Position numbers and translations under genes: made by a program
Assembly: GCA_019912315.1 (NCBI GenBank)
Contig: JAIOJA010000077.1
Span: 16,259-80,258, forward strand
From: Planctomycetota bacterium
GTDB taxonomy: Bacteria > Planctomycetota > UBA8742 > UBA2392
DNA length: 64,000 bases
Reading direction: 5' to 3'
Notes under the pieces: generated by a model
What the model was told of the DNA's origin: nothing
What the model saw: the letters and a program-made list of their open reading frames with translations, nothing else
Databases searched by the model: none
In this document: piece after piece, positions 32,669 to 42,019 of the stretch
Numbering within the stretch: the first letter of the stretch is position 1
How the letters are laid out: every line of letters begins with the position of its first letter

Positions 32669-33334
32669 ATGGGTCAGAAAATCAGGCCGTACGGATTCCG
32701 GGTAGGGGTAACGAAGCCTTGGCGTTCGCGCTGGTATGCGAACAAGAAGGGTTTCGGGACGTACCTGGTTGAGGATTCGAAGATCCGCAAGCACATCACG
32801 GATGTGTACCGGTTCGCTGCCATTCCGCGTGTCGAGATTGAACGCAAGGGCGACGACAAGGTGACGGTGTACATTTTCACCGCCAAGCCGGGCATGTTGA
32901 TCGGTAAGAAGACCAACCGCCTGTCGGACCTCGAAAAGGAAATCGGACTTCTGACGGACGGCAAGCTGGTGGACATCCGGGTGATGGAGGTCCAGAAGCC
33001 TGAGCTCGACGCGCAGCTCGCCGCAGAGCAGGTGGCGGAGCAGCTTGAGCGCCGCGGTAGTTTCCGGCGTGCGATCAAGCGCCAGATCGACCAGATCAAG
33101 GGTGGCGGCGCGCACGGTTGCAAGATTGTGGTTGCCGGCCGTCTTGGGGGCGCCGACCTGGGTCGCATTGAGAAGCAGACGTTCGGCTCTGTGCCGCTCA
33201 GCACTCTCGACGCGGACATTGATTACGGATTCGCGGAAGCCAAGACGACCTACGGGATTCTCGGCATCAAGGTCTGGATTCACCGCGGACTCATGAAGCA
33301 GACAGAGGAGGCGAAGTATGGCCTTACTTCCTAA
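32669..33334 (+). CDS. rpsC: Ribosomal protein uS3
   Basis: 221 aa. MGQKIRPYGFRVG, the KH domain (VYIFTAKPGMLIGKK) and the C-terminal domain with IKGGGAHGCKIVVAGRLGGADL and VWIHRGLM. Forms the mRNA entry channel. Its end overlaps rplP by 17 nt, coupling the two. Confidence 0.97.
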   Translation: MGQKIRPYGFRVGVTKPWRSRWYANKKGFGTYLVEDSKIRKHITDVYRFAAIPRVEIERKGDDKVTVYIFTAKPGMLIGKKTNRLSDLEKEIGLLTDGKLVDIRVMEVQKPELDAQLAAEQVAEQLERRGSFRRAIKRQIDQIKGGGAHGCKIVVAGRLGGADLGRIEKQTFGSVPLSTLDADIDYGFAEAKTTYGILGIKVWIHRGLMKQTEEAKYGLTS

Positions 33335-33740
33335 ACGCACCCGCTACCGCAAGGTGATGCGCGGCGTCGTCAAGGGCAACGCCACGCGCGGCAATTTCGT
33401 CGCGTTTGGTGACGCCGGCTTGCAGACGCTTGAGCCGGGTTGGATCACCGGGCGCCAGATTGAAGCGGCCCGTATCGCGATCAGCCGCGCTGTCGGCAAG
33501 GCCGGCAAGTACTGGATTCGCGTGTTCCCGCACAAGCCGGTTTCAGCCAAGCCGCTGGAAACACGGCAAGGCAGCGGTAAGGGTGAGCCCGAGTACTGGT
33601 GCGCTGTGGTGAAGCCCGGGACCGTGATGTTTGAGGTTGGCGGTGTGAACCTGGACATGGCCCGCGAGGCGCTGGCCAAGGCGGCGAACAAGATGCCGGT
33701 GCGCTGCCGGTTGGTGGAACGCCAGCATCGCGTTGGATAA
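33318..33740 (+). CDS. rplP: Ribosomal protein uL16
   Basis: 140 aa. MALLPKRTRYRKVMRG, TGRQIEAARIAISR and RVFPHKPVSAKPLETRQGSGKG are diagnostic; binds the A-site region of 23S rRNA. ATG 33318 lies inside the rpsC end and is preceded by GAGGCGAAGT. Confidence 0.97.
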   Translation: MALLPKRTRYRKVMRGVVKGNATRGNFVAFGDAGLQTLEPGWITGRQIEAARIAISRAVGKAGKYWIRVFPHKPVSAKPLETRQGSGKGEPEYWCAVVKPGTVMFEVGGVNLDMAREALAKAANKMPVRCRLVERQHRVG

Positions 33741-33776
33741 CGAATTGCCGCGGCAGACCGCGGACGGAGAACGGAC

Positions 33777-34130
33777 ATGAGTTTTGATGCGCTGAAGGGA
33801 CAGCCGGCGAAGGATCTCACGGCAAAGCTGAACCAGCTTTCCGAGGAGAACTTCAAGGCGCGCTTCACCACGGAGGCGATGACGTCGCAGCGGGGCAACG
33901 AGATGCTGAAGCGTCGCCGTGAGGTTGCCCGCATTCGCACCGTAGTGGAGGGTCGCGCTGCGCTGGACAGGGCGAAAGGCGAGCAGACGAAGCTGGAGTC
34001 GTTGATCAAGAAGCTTGGTGCGCCGCACGAAGGTGACACCGCGCAGAAGCGCGCCCGCACCAGGTTGCAGTCTCGATTGAATCAGGTGAAGCGCACGATT
34101 CGTGAACTGACGCCGCTGGCAGGGAAGTAG
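33777..34130 (+). CDS. rpmC: Ribosomal protein uL29, extended
   Basis: 117 aa against a usual 60-70. The N-terminal helical hairpin ([19 protein letters not shown]... then [14 protein letters not shown]) is uL29. About 50 helical, charged residues follow, ending LKPLAGK-like ([12 protein letters not shown]). Position between rplP and rpsQ supports the call. The extension may be lineage-specific. Confidence 0.88.
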   Translation: MSFDALKGQPAKDLTAKLNQLSEENFKARFTTEAMTSQRGNEMLKRRREVARIRTVVEGRAALDRAKGEQTKLESLIKKLGAPHEGDTAQKRARTRLQSRLNQVKRTIRELTPLAGK

Positions 34131-34152
34131 TAGCGAGAGAGCCGAAGAAACC

Positions 34153-34476
34153 ATGAGCAACGAAAACAAAGTCGAACGTGTAGCGCGCCGCCGTTTGCAG
34201 GGCGTGGTGGTCAGCGACAAGATGGAGAAGACCATCACCGTGTTGTGGGAGCGCCAGGTGAAGCACCCGCTCACGCACAAGTACATCAAGCGTCGCAAGA
34301 AACTGCACGCCCACGATGAGAACAACGACGCGCATGTTGGTGACCTGGTTGAGATCATGGCCACGCGTCCGATCAGCAAGTCCAAGACGTGGCGTCTGAC
34401 GCAAGTGGTTCGGCGCGCGCACGCGGGTCTGCGCGAGGAAACGCCGGCGGAAGCCCAGACAGCGGAAAAGGCGTAA
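34153..34476 (+). CDS. rpsQ: Ribosomal protein uS17
   Basis: 107 aa. [22 protein letters not shown] and [29 protein letters not shown] define the S17 OB fold. The C-terminus is about 20 residues longer than usual, with an acidic tail ([13 protein letters not shown]). Confidence 0.96.
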   Translation: MSNENKVERVARRRLQGVVVSDKMEKTITVLWERQVKHPLTHKYIKRRKKLHAHDENNDAHVGDLVEIMATRPISKSKTWRLTQVVRRAHAGLREETPAEAQTAEKA

Positions 34477-34507
34477 ACAGCGCGAAGGCGCTTGAAGGAA
34501 GACTGAG

Positions 34508-34900
34508 ATGATTCAGGTACAGACGGTCATGGATGTAGCCGACAATACCGGCGCCCGCACGGTCCAGTGCATCAAGGTGCTCGGTAACAGCAGGCGCCGT
34601 TACGCGACCGTTGGCGACGTGGTGGTGGGCGTGATCAAGTCGGCGACCCCGACCTGTGAGCTGTTCAAGAAAACCACCAAGAAGGACAAGAAGAAGCGCG
34701 TTGTGCGCTGTGTGATCGTGCGCACCCGCAAGGCCGTGCGTCGTGATGACGGCAGCTACGTGCGGTTCGACCGCAACGCGGCAGTGATTGTAGACAAGGA
34801 CGGCAACCCCGTCGGTACACGTATCTTCGGCGCGGTGGCCCGCGAGCTGCGCGCCAAGAAGTTCATGAAGATCGTGTCGCTTGCAAACGAGGTAATTTAG
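34508..34900 (+). CDS. rplN: Ribosomal protein uL14
   Basis: 130 aa. [17 protein letters not shown] and the end [28 protein letters not shown] are diagnostic. The middle carries a Lys-rich insertion ([14 protein letters not shown]) that adds about eight residues. Forms an intersubunit bridge. Confidence 0.96.
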   Translation: MIQVQTVMDVADNTGARTVQCIKVLGNSRRRYATVGDVVVGVIKSATPTCELFKKTTKKDKKKRVVRCVIVRTRKAVRRDDGSYVRFDRNAAVIVDKDGNPVGTRIFGAVARELRAKKFMKIVSLANEVI

Positions 34901-34902
34901 CG

Positions 34903-35238
34903 ATGCACGTAAAAGTCGGAGACGAAGTACAGATCATCAAGGGCAAGGATCGCCCGCAGACCGCTGACGAGCGCAAGCAGCCCAGCGGCAAAGTCCTGCG
35001 CGTTGACCGCGACAGCGATCGCGTGATCGTGGAGGGCAAGAACATGGTCTGGAAGCACCTGCGCAAGAGCGAGCAGAACCCGCAGGGTGGGCGCGTTCAG
35101 CGTGAGGCGCCGATCAAGGTCGCCAACGTGATGGTCTGGAACCCGAAGGCGGGCAAGGCGGAACGCGTGCATTACAAGCGCCAAGACGGAAAGAAGATTC
35201 GCTACTTCAAGAGTACCAACACGACAATCGACGAGTAA
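34903..35238 (+). CDS. rplX: Ribosomal protein uL24
   Basis: 111 aa. A KOW motif near the start (VGDEVQIIKGKDR... GKVLRVD), NMVWKHLRKSEQNPQGGRVQREAPI and VMVWNPKAGKAERV. Early assembly protein of the 50S. ATG 34903 is two bases after the rplN stop. Confidence 0.95.
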   Translation: MHVKVGDEVQIIKGKDRPQTADERKQPSGKVLRVDRDSDRVIVEGKNMVWKHLRKSEQNPQGGRVQREAPIKVANVMVWNPKAGKAERVHYKRQDGKKIRYFKSTNTTIDE

Positions 35239-35301
35239 CAGTGCCCCGGCGGAAAAGCCGGGGAGCCGCCGAAGGCGGCACCGGAACGAGGCGGAAAAGC
35301 C

Positions 35302-35898
35302 ATGACGAAGACAGAAGAGCCAAGACTGAAGAAGAAGTACCGCGACGAAGTCGCGCCCATGCTGCGTGAGAAGTTCGGGATCACCAACGTAATGGCGATC
35401 CCCCGGCTTCAGAAAATCACGCTGAACATGGGTTTCGGCAAGGCGTCCAAGAACAAGGGCATGGCGGAGTCACTCGCCGGTGAGCTCAGCATGATCGCGG
35501 GTCAGAAGGCTTTGGTGACGCGCGCCAAGCACGCGGCCGCCACCTGGAAGCTGCGCGAAGGCGATACCGTCGGCGCGAAGGTTACTCTGCGGGGCGATCG
35601 CATGTGGCTGTTCCTGGAGAAGCTGGTCAGCGTGGCCGTTCCGCGCATCCGTGACTTCCAGGGGCTGAACCCGAAGGGGTTTGACCGTCGCGGCAACTAC
35701 AATATGGGTTTGAGCGAGCAGTCGATTTTCCCTGACATCGACCTCGACAAGGTTAAGGAAGTCCAGGGAATGAACATTGCCTTTACCATGACCGGCGGCG
35801 ACGACGAGAAATCGCGCGAGCTGCTGCTGGGCCTGGGTGTACCACTCAAGAAGCTTCCGCCGAAGCCCGGCAAAACCGCCGACGCGGAAGCGGCGTAG
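35302..35898 (+). CDS. rplE: Ribosomal protein uL5
   Basis: 198 aa. MLREKFGITNVMAIPRLQKITLNMG, DRMWLFLEKLVSVAVPRIRDFQG and the SEQSIFPDIDLDKV segment are typical; binds 5S rRNA. Short charged tail. ATG 35302. Confidence 0.96.
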   Translation: MTKTEEPRLKKKYRDEVAPMLREKFGITNVMAIPRLQKITLNMGFGKASKNKGMAESLAGELSMIAGQKALVTRAKHAAATWKLREGDTVGAKVTLRGDRMWLFLEKLVSVAVPRIRDFQGLNPKGFDRRGNYNMGLSEQSIFPDIDLDKVKEVQGMNIAFTMTGGDDEKSRELLLGLGVPLKKLPPKPGKTADAEAA

Positions 35899-35923
35899 TA
35901 AGTAATGCTAACGGAGGTAGTAA

Positions 35924-36109
35924 GTGTCCAGAACGTGCCTTGTAGTGAAGTCGCAGCGGCCGCCGAAGTTCAGCACGCGGCACCGTAATCGCTGTCAGCT
36001 GTGCGGGCGACCGCGTGCGGTGTACCGCAAGCTGCAGATTTGCAGGTGCTGTCTTCGTGACCTTGCAAGCAAGGGAGAGATCCCGGGCATGCGCAAGGCT
36101 AGCTGGTAA
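35924..36109 (+). CDS. rpsN: Ribosomal protein uS14, zinc type
   Basis: 61 aa. Short S14 with the zinc pairs C24-x2-C27 and C40-x2-C43 ([11 protein letters not shown]... [10 protein letters not shown]), ending [14 protein letters not shown] 35924 is preceded by ACGGAGGTAGTAA, a strong ribosome-binding site. Confidence 0.96.
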   Translation: MSRTCLVVKSQRPPKFSTRHRNRCQLCGRPRAVYRKLQICRCCLRDLASKGEIPGMRKASW

Positions 36110-36151
36110 CTGGGACTTCTTTTTGAAGTCGGCCCACTGGAGTTTCACCAG

Positions 36152-36550
36152 ATGTCGATGAACGATCCAATTTCGGACATGCTGACTCGGATCCGTAATG
36201 CAACACGCAACGGCGCCGGGGAATGCCACGTTCCGTACTCGAAACTGAAGCATGAACTGGCCGGCGTGCTGCGGCGCGAAGGTTATGTGAATGGCGTGAA
36301 GGTGGAGGGCGAAGGCCCCCAGCGGCACATTGTCGTGGAGCTGCGTTACGGCCCCGACGGTGAGCACGTGATTCACAACCTCGACCGCGTAAGCAAACCG
36401 GGACGTCGTGTGTACTCACACGCGAACAAGATCCCGCGCGTGCGCGGCGGCATGGGAATATGCATTCTCTCGACAAGCAAAGGCGTGCTCAGCGACCGGG
36501 AGTGCCGCAAGCAGCAGGTTGGCGGCGAAGTGCTGTGCAAGGTGGGCTAA
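36152..36550 (+). CDS. rpsH: Ribosomal protein uS8
   Basis: 132 aa. NDPISDMLTRIRNATRNG and the end ILSTSKGVLSDRECRKQQVGGEVLCKVG are diagnostic. In E. coli S8 represses the spc operon at a site in rplE; no such site is identifiable by eye here. RBS near ATG 36152 is weak. Confidence 0.96.
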   Translation: MSMNDPISDMLTRIRNATRNGAGECHVPYSKLKHELAGVLRREGYVNGVKVEGEGPQRHIVVELRYGPDGEHVIHNLDRVSKPGRRVYSHANKIPRVRGGMGICILSTSKGVLSDRECRKQQVGGEVLCKVG

Positions 36551-36568
36551 ACGCCCAAGGAATTGAAG

Positions 36569-37117
36569 ATGTCACGAGTCGGCAAACAACCAATCGAGAT
36601 TCCCTCCGGCGTCAAGGTCGAGGTCAAGGGCAACCAGGTCACCGTATCAGGTGGCAAAGGTACGCTTGAGCAGACCGTTCGCCCCGAGATCAAGGTCAGC
36701 GTCGAAGGCAGCGTCGTGCAGGTCGAGCGCGGCAACGAGAGCAAACTCGCCAAGGCGCTGCATGGCACCACTCGCGCGTTGATCAGCAACATGATCGACG
36801 GCGTGACGAAGGGCTATCAGAAGAATCTCGACATCGTCGGTGTGGGTTGGCAGGGCAAGATGCAGGGGCGCAAGCTGGTGCTTCAGCTCGGCTTCTGCCA
36901 CACGGTAGACTTCGATGTGCCGGAAGGGCTCAACGTTGTCATGCCCATGAACCAGCGCATCGAGATTACGGGCATTGACAAGCAGCGCGTCGGGCAGTTC
37001 GCGGCGGAAATTCGCGCGGCCCGCAAACCCGAGCCGTACAAGGGCAAGGGCGTGCGCTATGACGGTGAGCGCATCACCCGCAAGGCAGGCAAATCGTTCG
37101 TCGGCGGCGGCAAGTAG
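36569..37117 (+). CDS. rplF: Ribosomal protein uL6
   Basis: 182 aa. MSRVGKQPIEIPSGVKVEV, VKGPKG-like VSGGKGTLEQ and the C-terminal RKPEPYKGKGVRYDGE are diagnostic. ATG 36569 follows AAGGAATTGAAG; an in-frame TTG two codons earlier is less likely. Confidence 0.97.
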   Translation: MSRVGKQPIEIPSGVKVEVKGNQVTVSGGKGTLEQTVRPEIKVSVEGSVVQVERGNESKLAKALHGTTRALISNMIDGVTKGYQKNLDIVGVGWQGKMQGRKLVLQLGFCHTVDFDVPEGLNVVMPMNQRIEITGIDKQRVGQFAAEIRAARKPEPYKGKGVRYDGERITRKAGKSFVGGGK

Positions 37118-37143
37118 TCGCCCTGCACCAGAGGTAACGGATT

Positions 37144-37506
37144 ATGAAGGCTCACAAGCAACAACAACGTCGAACCAAGCGCCGCTCTTACCGTACGCGG
37201 AATCGTATCCGTGCGGGAGGCACCCGTCCGCGCCTGTCGGTGAACCGCACGACCAGGCACATTTCTGTGCAGATCATCGACGACGAAAAGCAGCTGACGC
37301 TTGCCCAGGCCGGTACCATCGGCAAGGCCAACGCGAGCATCAATGGCGGAAACATCGACGGTGCCAAGGTCATCGGCAAGAAAATCGCCGAGGCCGCAAT
37401 CGCCGCCGGCATCAAGCAGGTCGCATTCGATCGCGGGCCTTTCCGCTATCACGGGCGCATCAAGGCACTGGCCGATGCCGCACGTGAGGCAGGGCTTGAG
37501 TTCTAG
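37144..37506 (+). CDS. rplR: Ribosomal protein uL18
   Basis: 120 aa. [41 protein letters not shown] and [21 protein letters not shown] match uL18, the 5S rRNA binder. ATG 37144 after AGAGGTAACGGATT. Confidence 0.96.
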   Translation: MKAHKQQQRRTKRRSYRTRNRIRAGGTRPRLSVNRTTRHISVQIIDDEKQLTLAQAGTIGKANASINGGNIDGAKVIGKKIAEAAIAAGIKQVAFDRGPFRYHGRIKALADAAREAGLEF

Positions 37507-37558
37507 GGCAATTGAGAAACCTGGCTGCCGCGGCAGCCGTTATGAGACGGGACAGAGC

Positions 37559-38320
37559 ATGGGTCAGCGCATTTCGGCACGGGATATCGACCTCGGCGAG
37601 GAAAAAGTCGTCCAGGTGAACCGTACGTCGGCCGTGGTCAAGGGCGGTCGCCGCTTCAGCTTTTCGGCGATCGTGATCATCGGCGATCGCAAGGGCGTCG
37701 TCGGTTACGGCCAGGGCAAGGCTCGCGAAGTGCCCGTGAGCATCGAGAAGGCTGTGCGCGACGCGCGCAAGAACCTCGTGAAGTACCCTCTGCGCGGGGA
37801 TACCATTCCGCACGCGGTCTGGGGCCGATTCCGCAGTTCGCGTGTTCTGCTGCGCCCGGCCGCGCCCGGTACCGGTATCAAAGCCGGCGCCAGTGTCCGC
37901 GCGGTTGTGGAAGAGCTTGGAATCCGCAACATCCTCACGAAGATTTATGGAAGCCGTAACCCTGTCAACATTGTGAAGGCCGTGCTGAACGGGCTTGACC
38001 AGTTGTTGAGTAAGAAGGAAGTGTTTGAATTGCGCGGGCTGCCCGTGCATCCCGACCGCGAAGGCCCGAAGCTTGAGCCCGTGGGGCACGAGGACGATGA
38101 CAGTCGCAAGAAGGGTCGCAAGGGCGGTCGCGGTGGACGCGACGGCGGCAAAGGTGGCCCCTCACGTGGACGCGGCGGTAAGCCACGCGGCGAAGGCAAG
38201 CCTGAGGCAAAGGCCGAAACCAAGCCTGACGTAAAGGAAGAGAAAAATCCTGAAGCGGAAGCGCCGAAGGCCGAAGGCAAGAAGCCGGAGAGTACCGGCG
38301 AAGACAAGGGCGGCGAGTAG
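37559..38320 (+). CDS. rpsE: Ribosomal protein uS5 with disordered tail
   Basis: 253 aa against the usual 165. VNRTSAVVKGGRRFSFSAIV, GYGQGKAREVP and RPAAPGTGIKAGASVRAVVE are uS5. After about residue 168 the protein becomes Gly/Arg/Lys-rich, then Glu/Lys-rich to the end. ATG 37559 (MGQRISARDIDL) after GACGGGACAGAGC. The next gene is rplO: rpmD (L30), normally between them, is missing. Confidence 0.95.
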   Translation: MGQRISARDIDLGEEKVVQVNRTSAVVKGGRRFSFSAIVIIGDRKGVVGYGQGKAREVPVSIEKAVRDARKNLVKYPLRGDTIPHAVWGRFRSSRVLLRPAAPGTGIKAGASVRAVVEELGIRNILTKIYGSRNPVNIVKAVLNGLDQLLSKKEVFELRGLPVHPDREGPKLEPVGHEDDDSRKKGRKGGRGGRDGGKGGPSRGRGGKPRGEGKPEAKAETKPDVKEEKNPEAEAPKAEGKKPESTGEDKGGE

Positions 38321-38377
38321 CAGCCCAACCAACAGGCGAATGCCGAGTGACGCGGGGAAAACCCGACGGAGCGAAAG

Positions 38378-38845
38378 ATGGAACTGAGTGTAATCAAACG
38401 CAAGGGCAACACCCGTAAGCGCCCCATGGTGCGCAAGGGCAGGGGCCCCGGTACCGGCAAGGGCAAGACCGCGGGTCGTGGCGGCAAGGGCGCTAGCGCA
38501 CGCACGGGTTTCAGCCACAAGTTCTACTTTGAAGGCGGGCAGATGCCGCTCGTGCGTCGTTTGCCTAAGGTTGGCTTCAACAACCACCGCTTCACCAAGG
38601 ACATCGTGGTGTTCAACGTGCGCGACCTGAACGAGTTCGACGACGGCGCAACCGTTGGGCCGGACGAGTTGGTCAAGCAGGGCGTGATCAACAAGGTGTC
38701 GGACGGCGTAAAAGTTCTTGGCGACGGCGACCTCGAAAAGAAGCTCACCGTTCGCGCGCATCGCTTCAGCAAGTCCGCCCGTGAAAAGATTGAAGCCAAG
38801 GGTGGCAAGTGTGAAGTGATTGAAATGCCCAAGCAGGACAAGTAG
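38378..38845 (+). CDS. rplO: Ribosomal protein uL15
   Basis: 155 aa. RKRPMVRKGRGPGTGKGKTAGRGGKG... and GQMPLVRRLPKVGFNN are diagnostic; the C-terminal globular half ends with EMPKQDK. Lies directly before secY as usual. Confidence 0.96.
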   Translation: MELSVIKRKGNTRKRPMVRKGRGPGTGKGKTAGRGGKGASARTGFSHKFYFEGGQMPLVRRLPKVGFNNHRFTKDIVVFNVRDLNEFDDGATVGPDELVKQGVINKVSDGVKVLGDGDLEKKLTVRAHRFSKSAREKIEAKGGKCEVIEMPKQDK

Positions 38846-38884
38846 GCAACAGTCCGGCGCTCGCCGGTGATTATAGAGGAAGAG

Positions 38885-40303
38885 ATGTCGCAAGCCGCGG
38901 GGCCATCCGAGCTATTCCTGAACCTGTTCAAGGTTCCTGAGCTGCGCAAGAAGGCCCTTTTCACCATTCTCGTGCTGGCGGTGTTCCGTCTCGGCGCGAC
39001 CATCCCTGTACCCGGCATCGACAACGTCGAGTTCGCGAAGTCGTTCGCCGAACAGACCAGCAGCACATGGGTCTACAGCTTCCTCGGCATATACAACGCG
39101 CTGTCCGCTGGCGGACTCACGGACTTCACGATCTTCAGCCTTGGCATCATGCCGTACATCAGCGCGCAGATTATTTTCCAGCTGCTGACCAAGGTCGTGC
39201 CCAAGCTCGAAGAAATTCAGAAGGAAGGCCAGGCGGGGCAGCGCAAGATTGCGCTGTATTCGCGCCTGTCCACGATTCCGATCTGTATCGTGCAGTCATT
39301 CTTCACCATCAAGCTGCTGACCGGGCAGGCAAATCTCGCCAGCGCCGTCATGTGGGACCTGACGACATTCACCGCCATCGCCGTACTTACCATGACGGCC
39401 GGCGCGTTCTTCCTGATCTGGCTTGGCGACCAGATCACCGAGCGCGGCATCGGCAACGGCGTCAGCTTGCTGATCATGGCGGGTATCATCGCTGCGCTGC
39501 CGAATTCGATTCTCGGCTTCCTGCAGCCCATGCTGGACAGCACCATCGCGCCGGAAGTCAGTCTTGACGCGTTCATGAGCTTCGCCACGGTACTCATCAT
39601 GCTCGTCGCCATCACCTATGGCATCACGGTGATTACGCTTGGGCGCCGTGAGATCGTCATCCAGCACGCCAAGCACGTTCGTGGCGCGAAGGTTGTTGGC
39701 GGGCAGCGCCAGACATTTCCGCTGCGTGTTGACCAGGCCGGCGTAATCCCGATTATTTTTGCGTCCGCGTTGATGACCTTGCCGACGATTCTGTTCGGCG
39801 CTTTGGGCGGAGCTGTGGACAGCGGCTTCTGGTCGAGCCTGCTGTCCGACTTGAACAACGCATTTTCCGGTTACGGCTTCACCTGGACCATGCTTTACAC
39901 GGTGATGATCTTCTTCTTCACGTACTTCTGGGTGCAGTTGCAGTTCAACCCGATCGAGTTGGCCAAGAACTTCAAAGAGTGGGGAGCGTTCATTCCCGGT
40001 GTTCGTCCCGGCAAGGATACGGTCACGTACCTTAGCCAGATCCTGCGCCGCATGACGCTCGCCGGCGCGACCTTCCTGAGCATGCTGGCGGTTGTTCCCA
40101 GCCTGTTGCCGGACATGATGATTTTCGTGTTCGGTGAGTCGCCATCGATTAACAGCAACCGCATGTTCTTCCAGATCATGGGCGGCATCTCGCTGCTGAT
40201 CGTCGTGCACGTGGCGCTGGACCTGGTGCAGAAGGTGGAAGTTGCCCTTATTCAGCGCAACTACGAGGGCTACACCGGCATGACGGGGCAGCGCAAGCGG
40301 TAG
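38885..40303 (+). CDS. secY: Protein translocase subunit SecY
   Basis: 472 aa with ten membrane helices, beginning RKKALFTILVLAVFRLGATIPVPG (helix 1 and SecY signature) and GIMPYISAQIIFQLL. Long cytoplasmic loops 4/5 (HAKHVRGAKVVGGQRQTFPLRV) and 5/6 carry the ribosome and SecA contacts. ATG 38885 follows AGAGGAAGAG; a GTG at 38867 in frame is rejected. Ends with the typical basic tail GMTGQRKR. Confidence 0.97.
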   Translation: MSQAAGPSELFLNLFKVPELRKKALFTILVLAVFRLGATIPVPGIDNVEFAKSFAEQTSSTWVYSFLGIYNALSAGGLTDFTIFSLGIMPYISAQIIFQLLTKVVPKLEEIQKEGQAGQRKIALYSRLSTIPICIVQSFFTIKLLTGQANLASAVMWDLTTFTAIAVLTMTAGAFFLIWLGDQITERGIGNGVSLLIMAGIIAALPNSILGFLQPMLDSTIAPEVSLDAFMSFATVLIMLVAITYGITVITLGRREIVIQHAKHVRGAKVVGGQRQTFPLRVDQAGVIPIIFASALMTLPTILFGALGGAVDSGFWSSLLSDLNNAFSGYGFTWTMLYTVMIFFFTYFWVQLQFNPIELAKNFKEWGAFIPGVRPGKDTVTYLSQILRRMTLAGATFLSMLAVVPSLLPDMMIFVFGESPSINSNRMFFQIMGGISLLIVVHVALDLVQKVEVALIQRNYEGYTGMTGQRKR

Positions 40304-40381
40304 TCAGGTATTCGAGCCCGATGTGCAGACGAGCGGAAACCCCGTCGTGTGCACCTCGGGCTTCAAGTTTTGAGGAATGGC

Positions 40382-40969
40382 ATGAGCAAGTTGATCCTCG
40401 TTTTCCTTGGGCCGCCGGGCGTCGGCAAGGGCACGCAGGCCGCCAAGCTGGCTGACGACCTGAAGCTGCCGCACATCAGCACGGGCGCGATATTTCGTGA
40501 CCACCTGAAGCGCGAAACGGAGCTGGGCAAGAAAGCCAAAAGCTACATGGACGCGGGCAACCTCGTTCCGGACGAGCTGACGGTCAGCATGGTGATGGAC
40601 CGCCTCGGACAACCGGACTGCGATGCGGGCTATATACTTGACGGGTTTCCACGAAACCTGAAACAGGGTGAGGAATTGGACAAAGCCCTGCAGGCGCGCG
40701 GCGAAAGCATCACGGCCGCACTGAATTTCGATGCGCCGCGCAGCGTGCTGGTTGACCGCATCGCGGGTCGCGCCGAGAAGGAAGGGCGCAAGGACGACAC
40801 GCCGGAGACGGTGAAGAACCGCCTCGAGGTGTACGACGCGGAGACAGGGCCGCTGACGCCGTGGGCCGACGGGAAGAGAATTCTGCACAGTTTTGACGCG
40901 CAGGGTACGGTGGACGAAATCTACGCGCGGGTAAAGGTTGTTGTTGAGGGCTTGAAAGCGGGGGATTAG
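40382..40969 (+). CDS. adk: Adenylate kinase
   Basis: 195 aa, the short form without a zinc-binding LID domain. P-loop GPPGVGKGT at residues 10-18, STGAIFRDHL, DGFPRNLKQ and GRKDDTPETVKNRLEVY (short LID). Interconverts ATP+AMP and 2 ADP. ATG 40382 after TTGAGGAATGGC. Neighbours secY and infA as in many bacteria, but map, usually here, is absent. Confidence 0.96.
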   Translation: MSKLILVFLGPPGVGKGTQAAKLADDLKLPHISTGAIFRDHLKRETELGKKAKSYMDAGNLVPDELTVSMVMDRLGQPDCDAGYILDGFPRNLKQGEELDKALQARGESITAALNFDAPRSVLVDRIAGRAEKEGRKDDTPETVKNRLEVYDAETGPLTPWADGKRILHSFDAQGTVDEIYARVKVVVEGLKAGD

Positions 40970-41133
40970 CACCGTCAAGCAAAAAGCACGGAATTTCGTG
41001 CCTGGAACTTGCGGAGGTACAGTGGCCATGCTACCGTGCCGCGCCCTGAAACCGGGAGTGTGAACGTCGTTGCAAGGCGAAAGCATAAACCCAAGGGGTA
41101 AAAGGACTTCGGTCCAGAGGTAAGCGGAGGATT
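40970..41133 (+). promoter_or_regulatory. adk-infA intergenic leader with hairpins
   Basis: Contains GCACG / CGTGC around a 6-nt loop just after adk (40988-41003 approximately) and GGAC-TTCG-GTCC, a very stable tetraloop hairpin, about 20 nt before infA. No ORF and no map gene. Function unknown; possibly infA translational control. Confidence 0.35.
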
Positions 41134-41349
41134 ATGTCGAAGGATGATGCCATTCGAGTTGACGGCACGGTCGTGGAGTCGCTGCCTAACGCCATGTTCC
41201 GCGTCGAACTCGAAAACGGTGAGAAAGTGCTGTGCACGATCTCCGGCAAAATGCGCAAGCATTACATCCGGATCCTCCCCAGGGATAAGGTGATTGTAGA
41301 ACTGAGCCCGTACGACCTGGAAAAGGGACGCATCGTTTACCGCAACTAG
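41134..41349 (+). CDS. infA: Translation initiation factor IF-1
   Basis: 71 aa, the standard length. OB-fold protein with [21 protein letters not shown] and [16 protein letters not shown]...[14 protein letters not shown]. Binds the 30S A site. ATG 41134 after AAGCGGAGGATT. Confidence 0.98.
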   Translation: MSKDDAIRVDGTVVESLPNAMFRVELENGEKVLCTISGKMRKHYIRILPRDKVIVELSPYDLEKGRIVYRN

Positions 41350-41376
41350 GTCGTATCGCACTAAGGGAATAACAAG

Positions 41377-41493
41377 ATGAAGGTCAAGGCCTCCGTCAAA
41401 CGCATCTGTGAAGGCTGCAAGATCATACGACGCAAGGGCGTCGTGCGCGTGATCTGCAGCAAGAATCCGCGCCACAAGCAGCGTCAGGGATAG
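41377..41493 (+). CDS. rpmJ: Ribosomal protein bL36
   Basis: 38 aa, [20 protein letters not shown] then [12 protein letters not shown]. Zinc ligands: Cys11, Cys14, Cys27 and His33. ATG 41377 lies 27 nt after infA; the two precede rpsM as in most bacteria. Confidence 0.97.
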   Translation: MKVKASVKRICEGCKIIRRKGVVRVICSKNPRHKQRQG

Positions 41494-41554
41494 CTTGGCT
41501 TGGGACAAGGTCGGGGTAGCCGCAAGGCGTTGAGCCCGACAGGAGTAATGAGAA

Positions 41555-41932
41555 ATGCCGCGTTTATTGGGTGTTGATATTCCGGGTAACAAGCAGTTGC
41601 CCTACGCATTCACCTACATCTTTGGCGTCGGGCGGGGTGTCGCCCGCCAGGTGTGTGAGAATCTGAGCCTCGACGTGAACCGCAAGGCGCACACGTTGAC
41701 GGACGAGGAACTCGCCCGCATTGCCGCGTTTGTCGAGAAGAACTACGTCGTTGAAGGTAACCTGCGCCGCCAGCGCGCGCAGAACGTGAACCGCCTTCGC
41801 GACATCAAGTGCTTCCGCGGATTGCGCCACCGCGCCGGTCTTCCGGTTCGCGGGCAGCGTACCCGTACCAACGCGCGTACCCGCAAGGGCCCGCGCAAGA
41901 CGATTGCCGGCAAGAAGAAGGTCGCCAAGTAA
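41555..41932 (+). CDS. rpsM: Ribosomal protein uS13
   Basis: 125 aa. MPRLLGVDIPGNKQLPYAFTYI, then DIKCFRGLRHRAGLPVRGQRTRTNARTRKG (diagnostic). Contacts P-site tRNA and uL5. RBS ACAGGAGTAATGAGA. Confidence 0.97.
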   Translation: MPRLLGVDIPGNKQLPYAFTYIFGVGRGVARQVCENLSLDVNRKAHTLTDEELARIAAFVEKNYVVEGNLRRQRAQNVNRLRDIKCFRGLRHRAGLPVRGQRTRTNARTRKGPRKTIAGKKKVAK

Positions 41933-42019
41933 GCTGACGGTTTTGACGCCGCGCAGCAGCGGTGTCGGGTATGCGGGGTACCTCGCGTTGCGAGGGTTGA
42001 GCCCGCGGAGGAATGAGTC

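Noticed and set aside
40970..41133. map (methionine aminopeptidase) after adk
   Set aside because: Only 164 nt with no suitable ORF.
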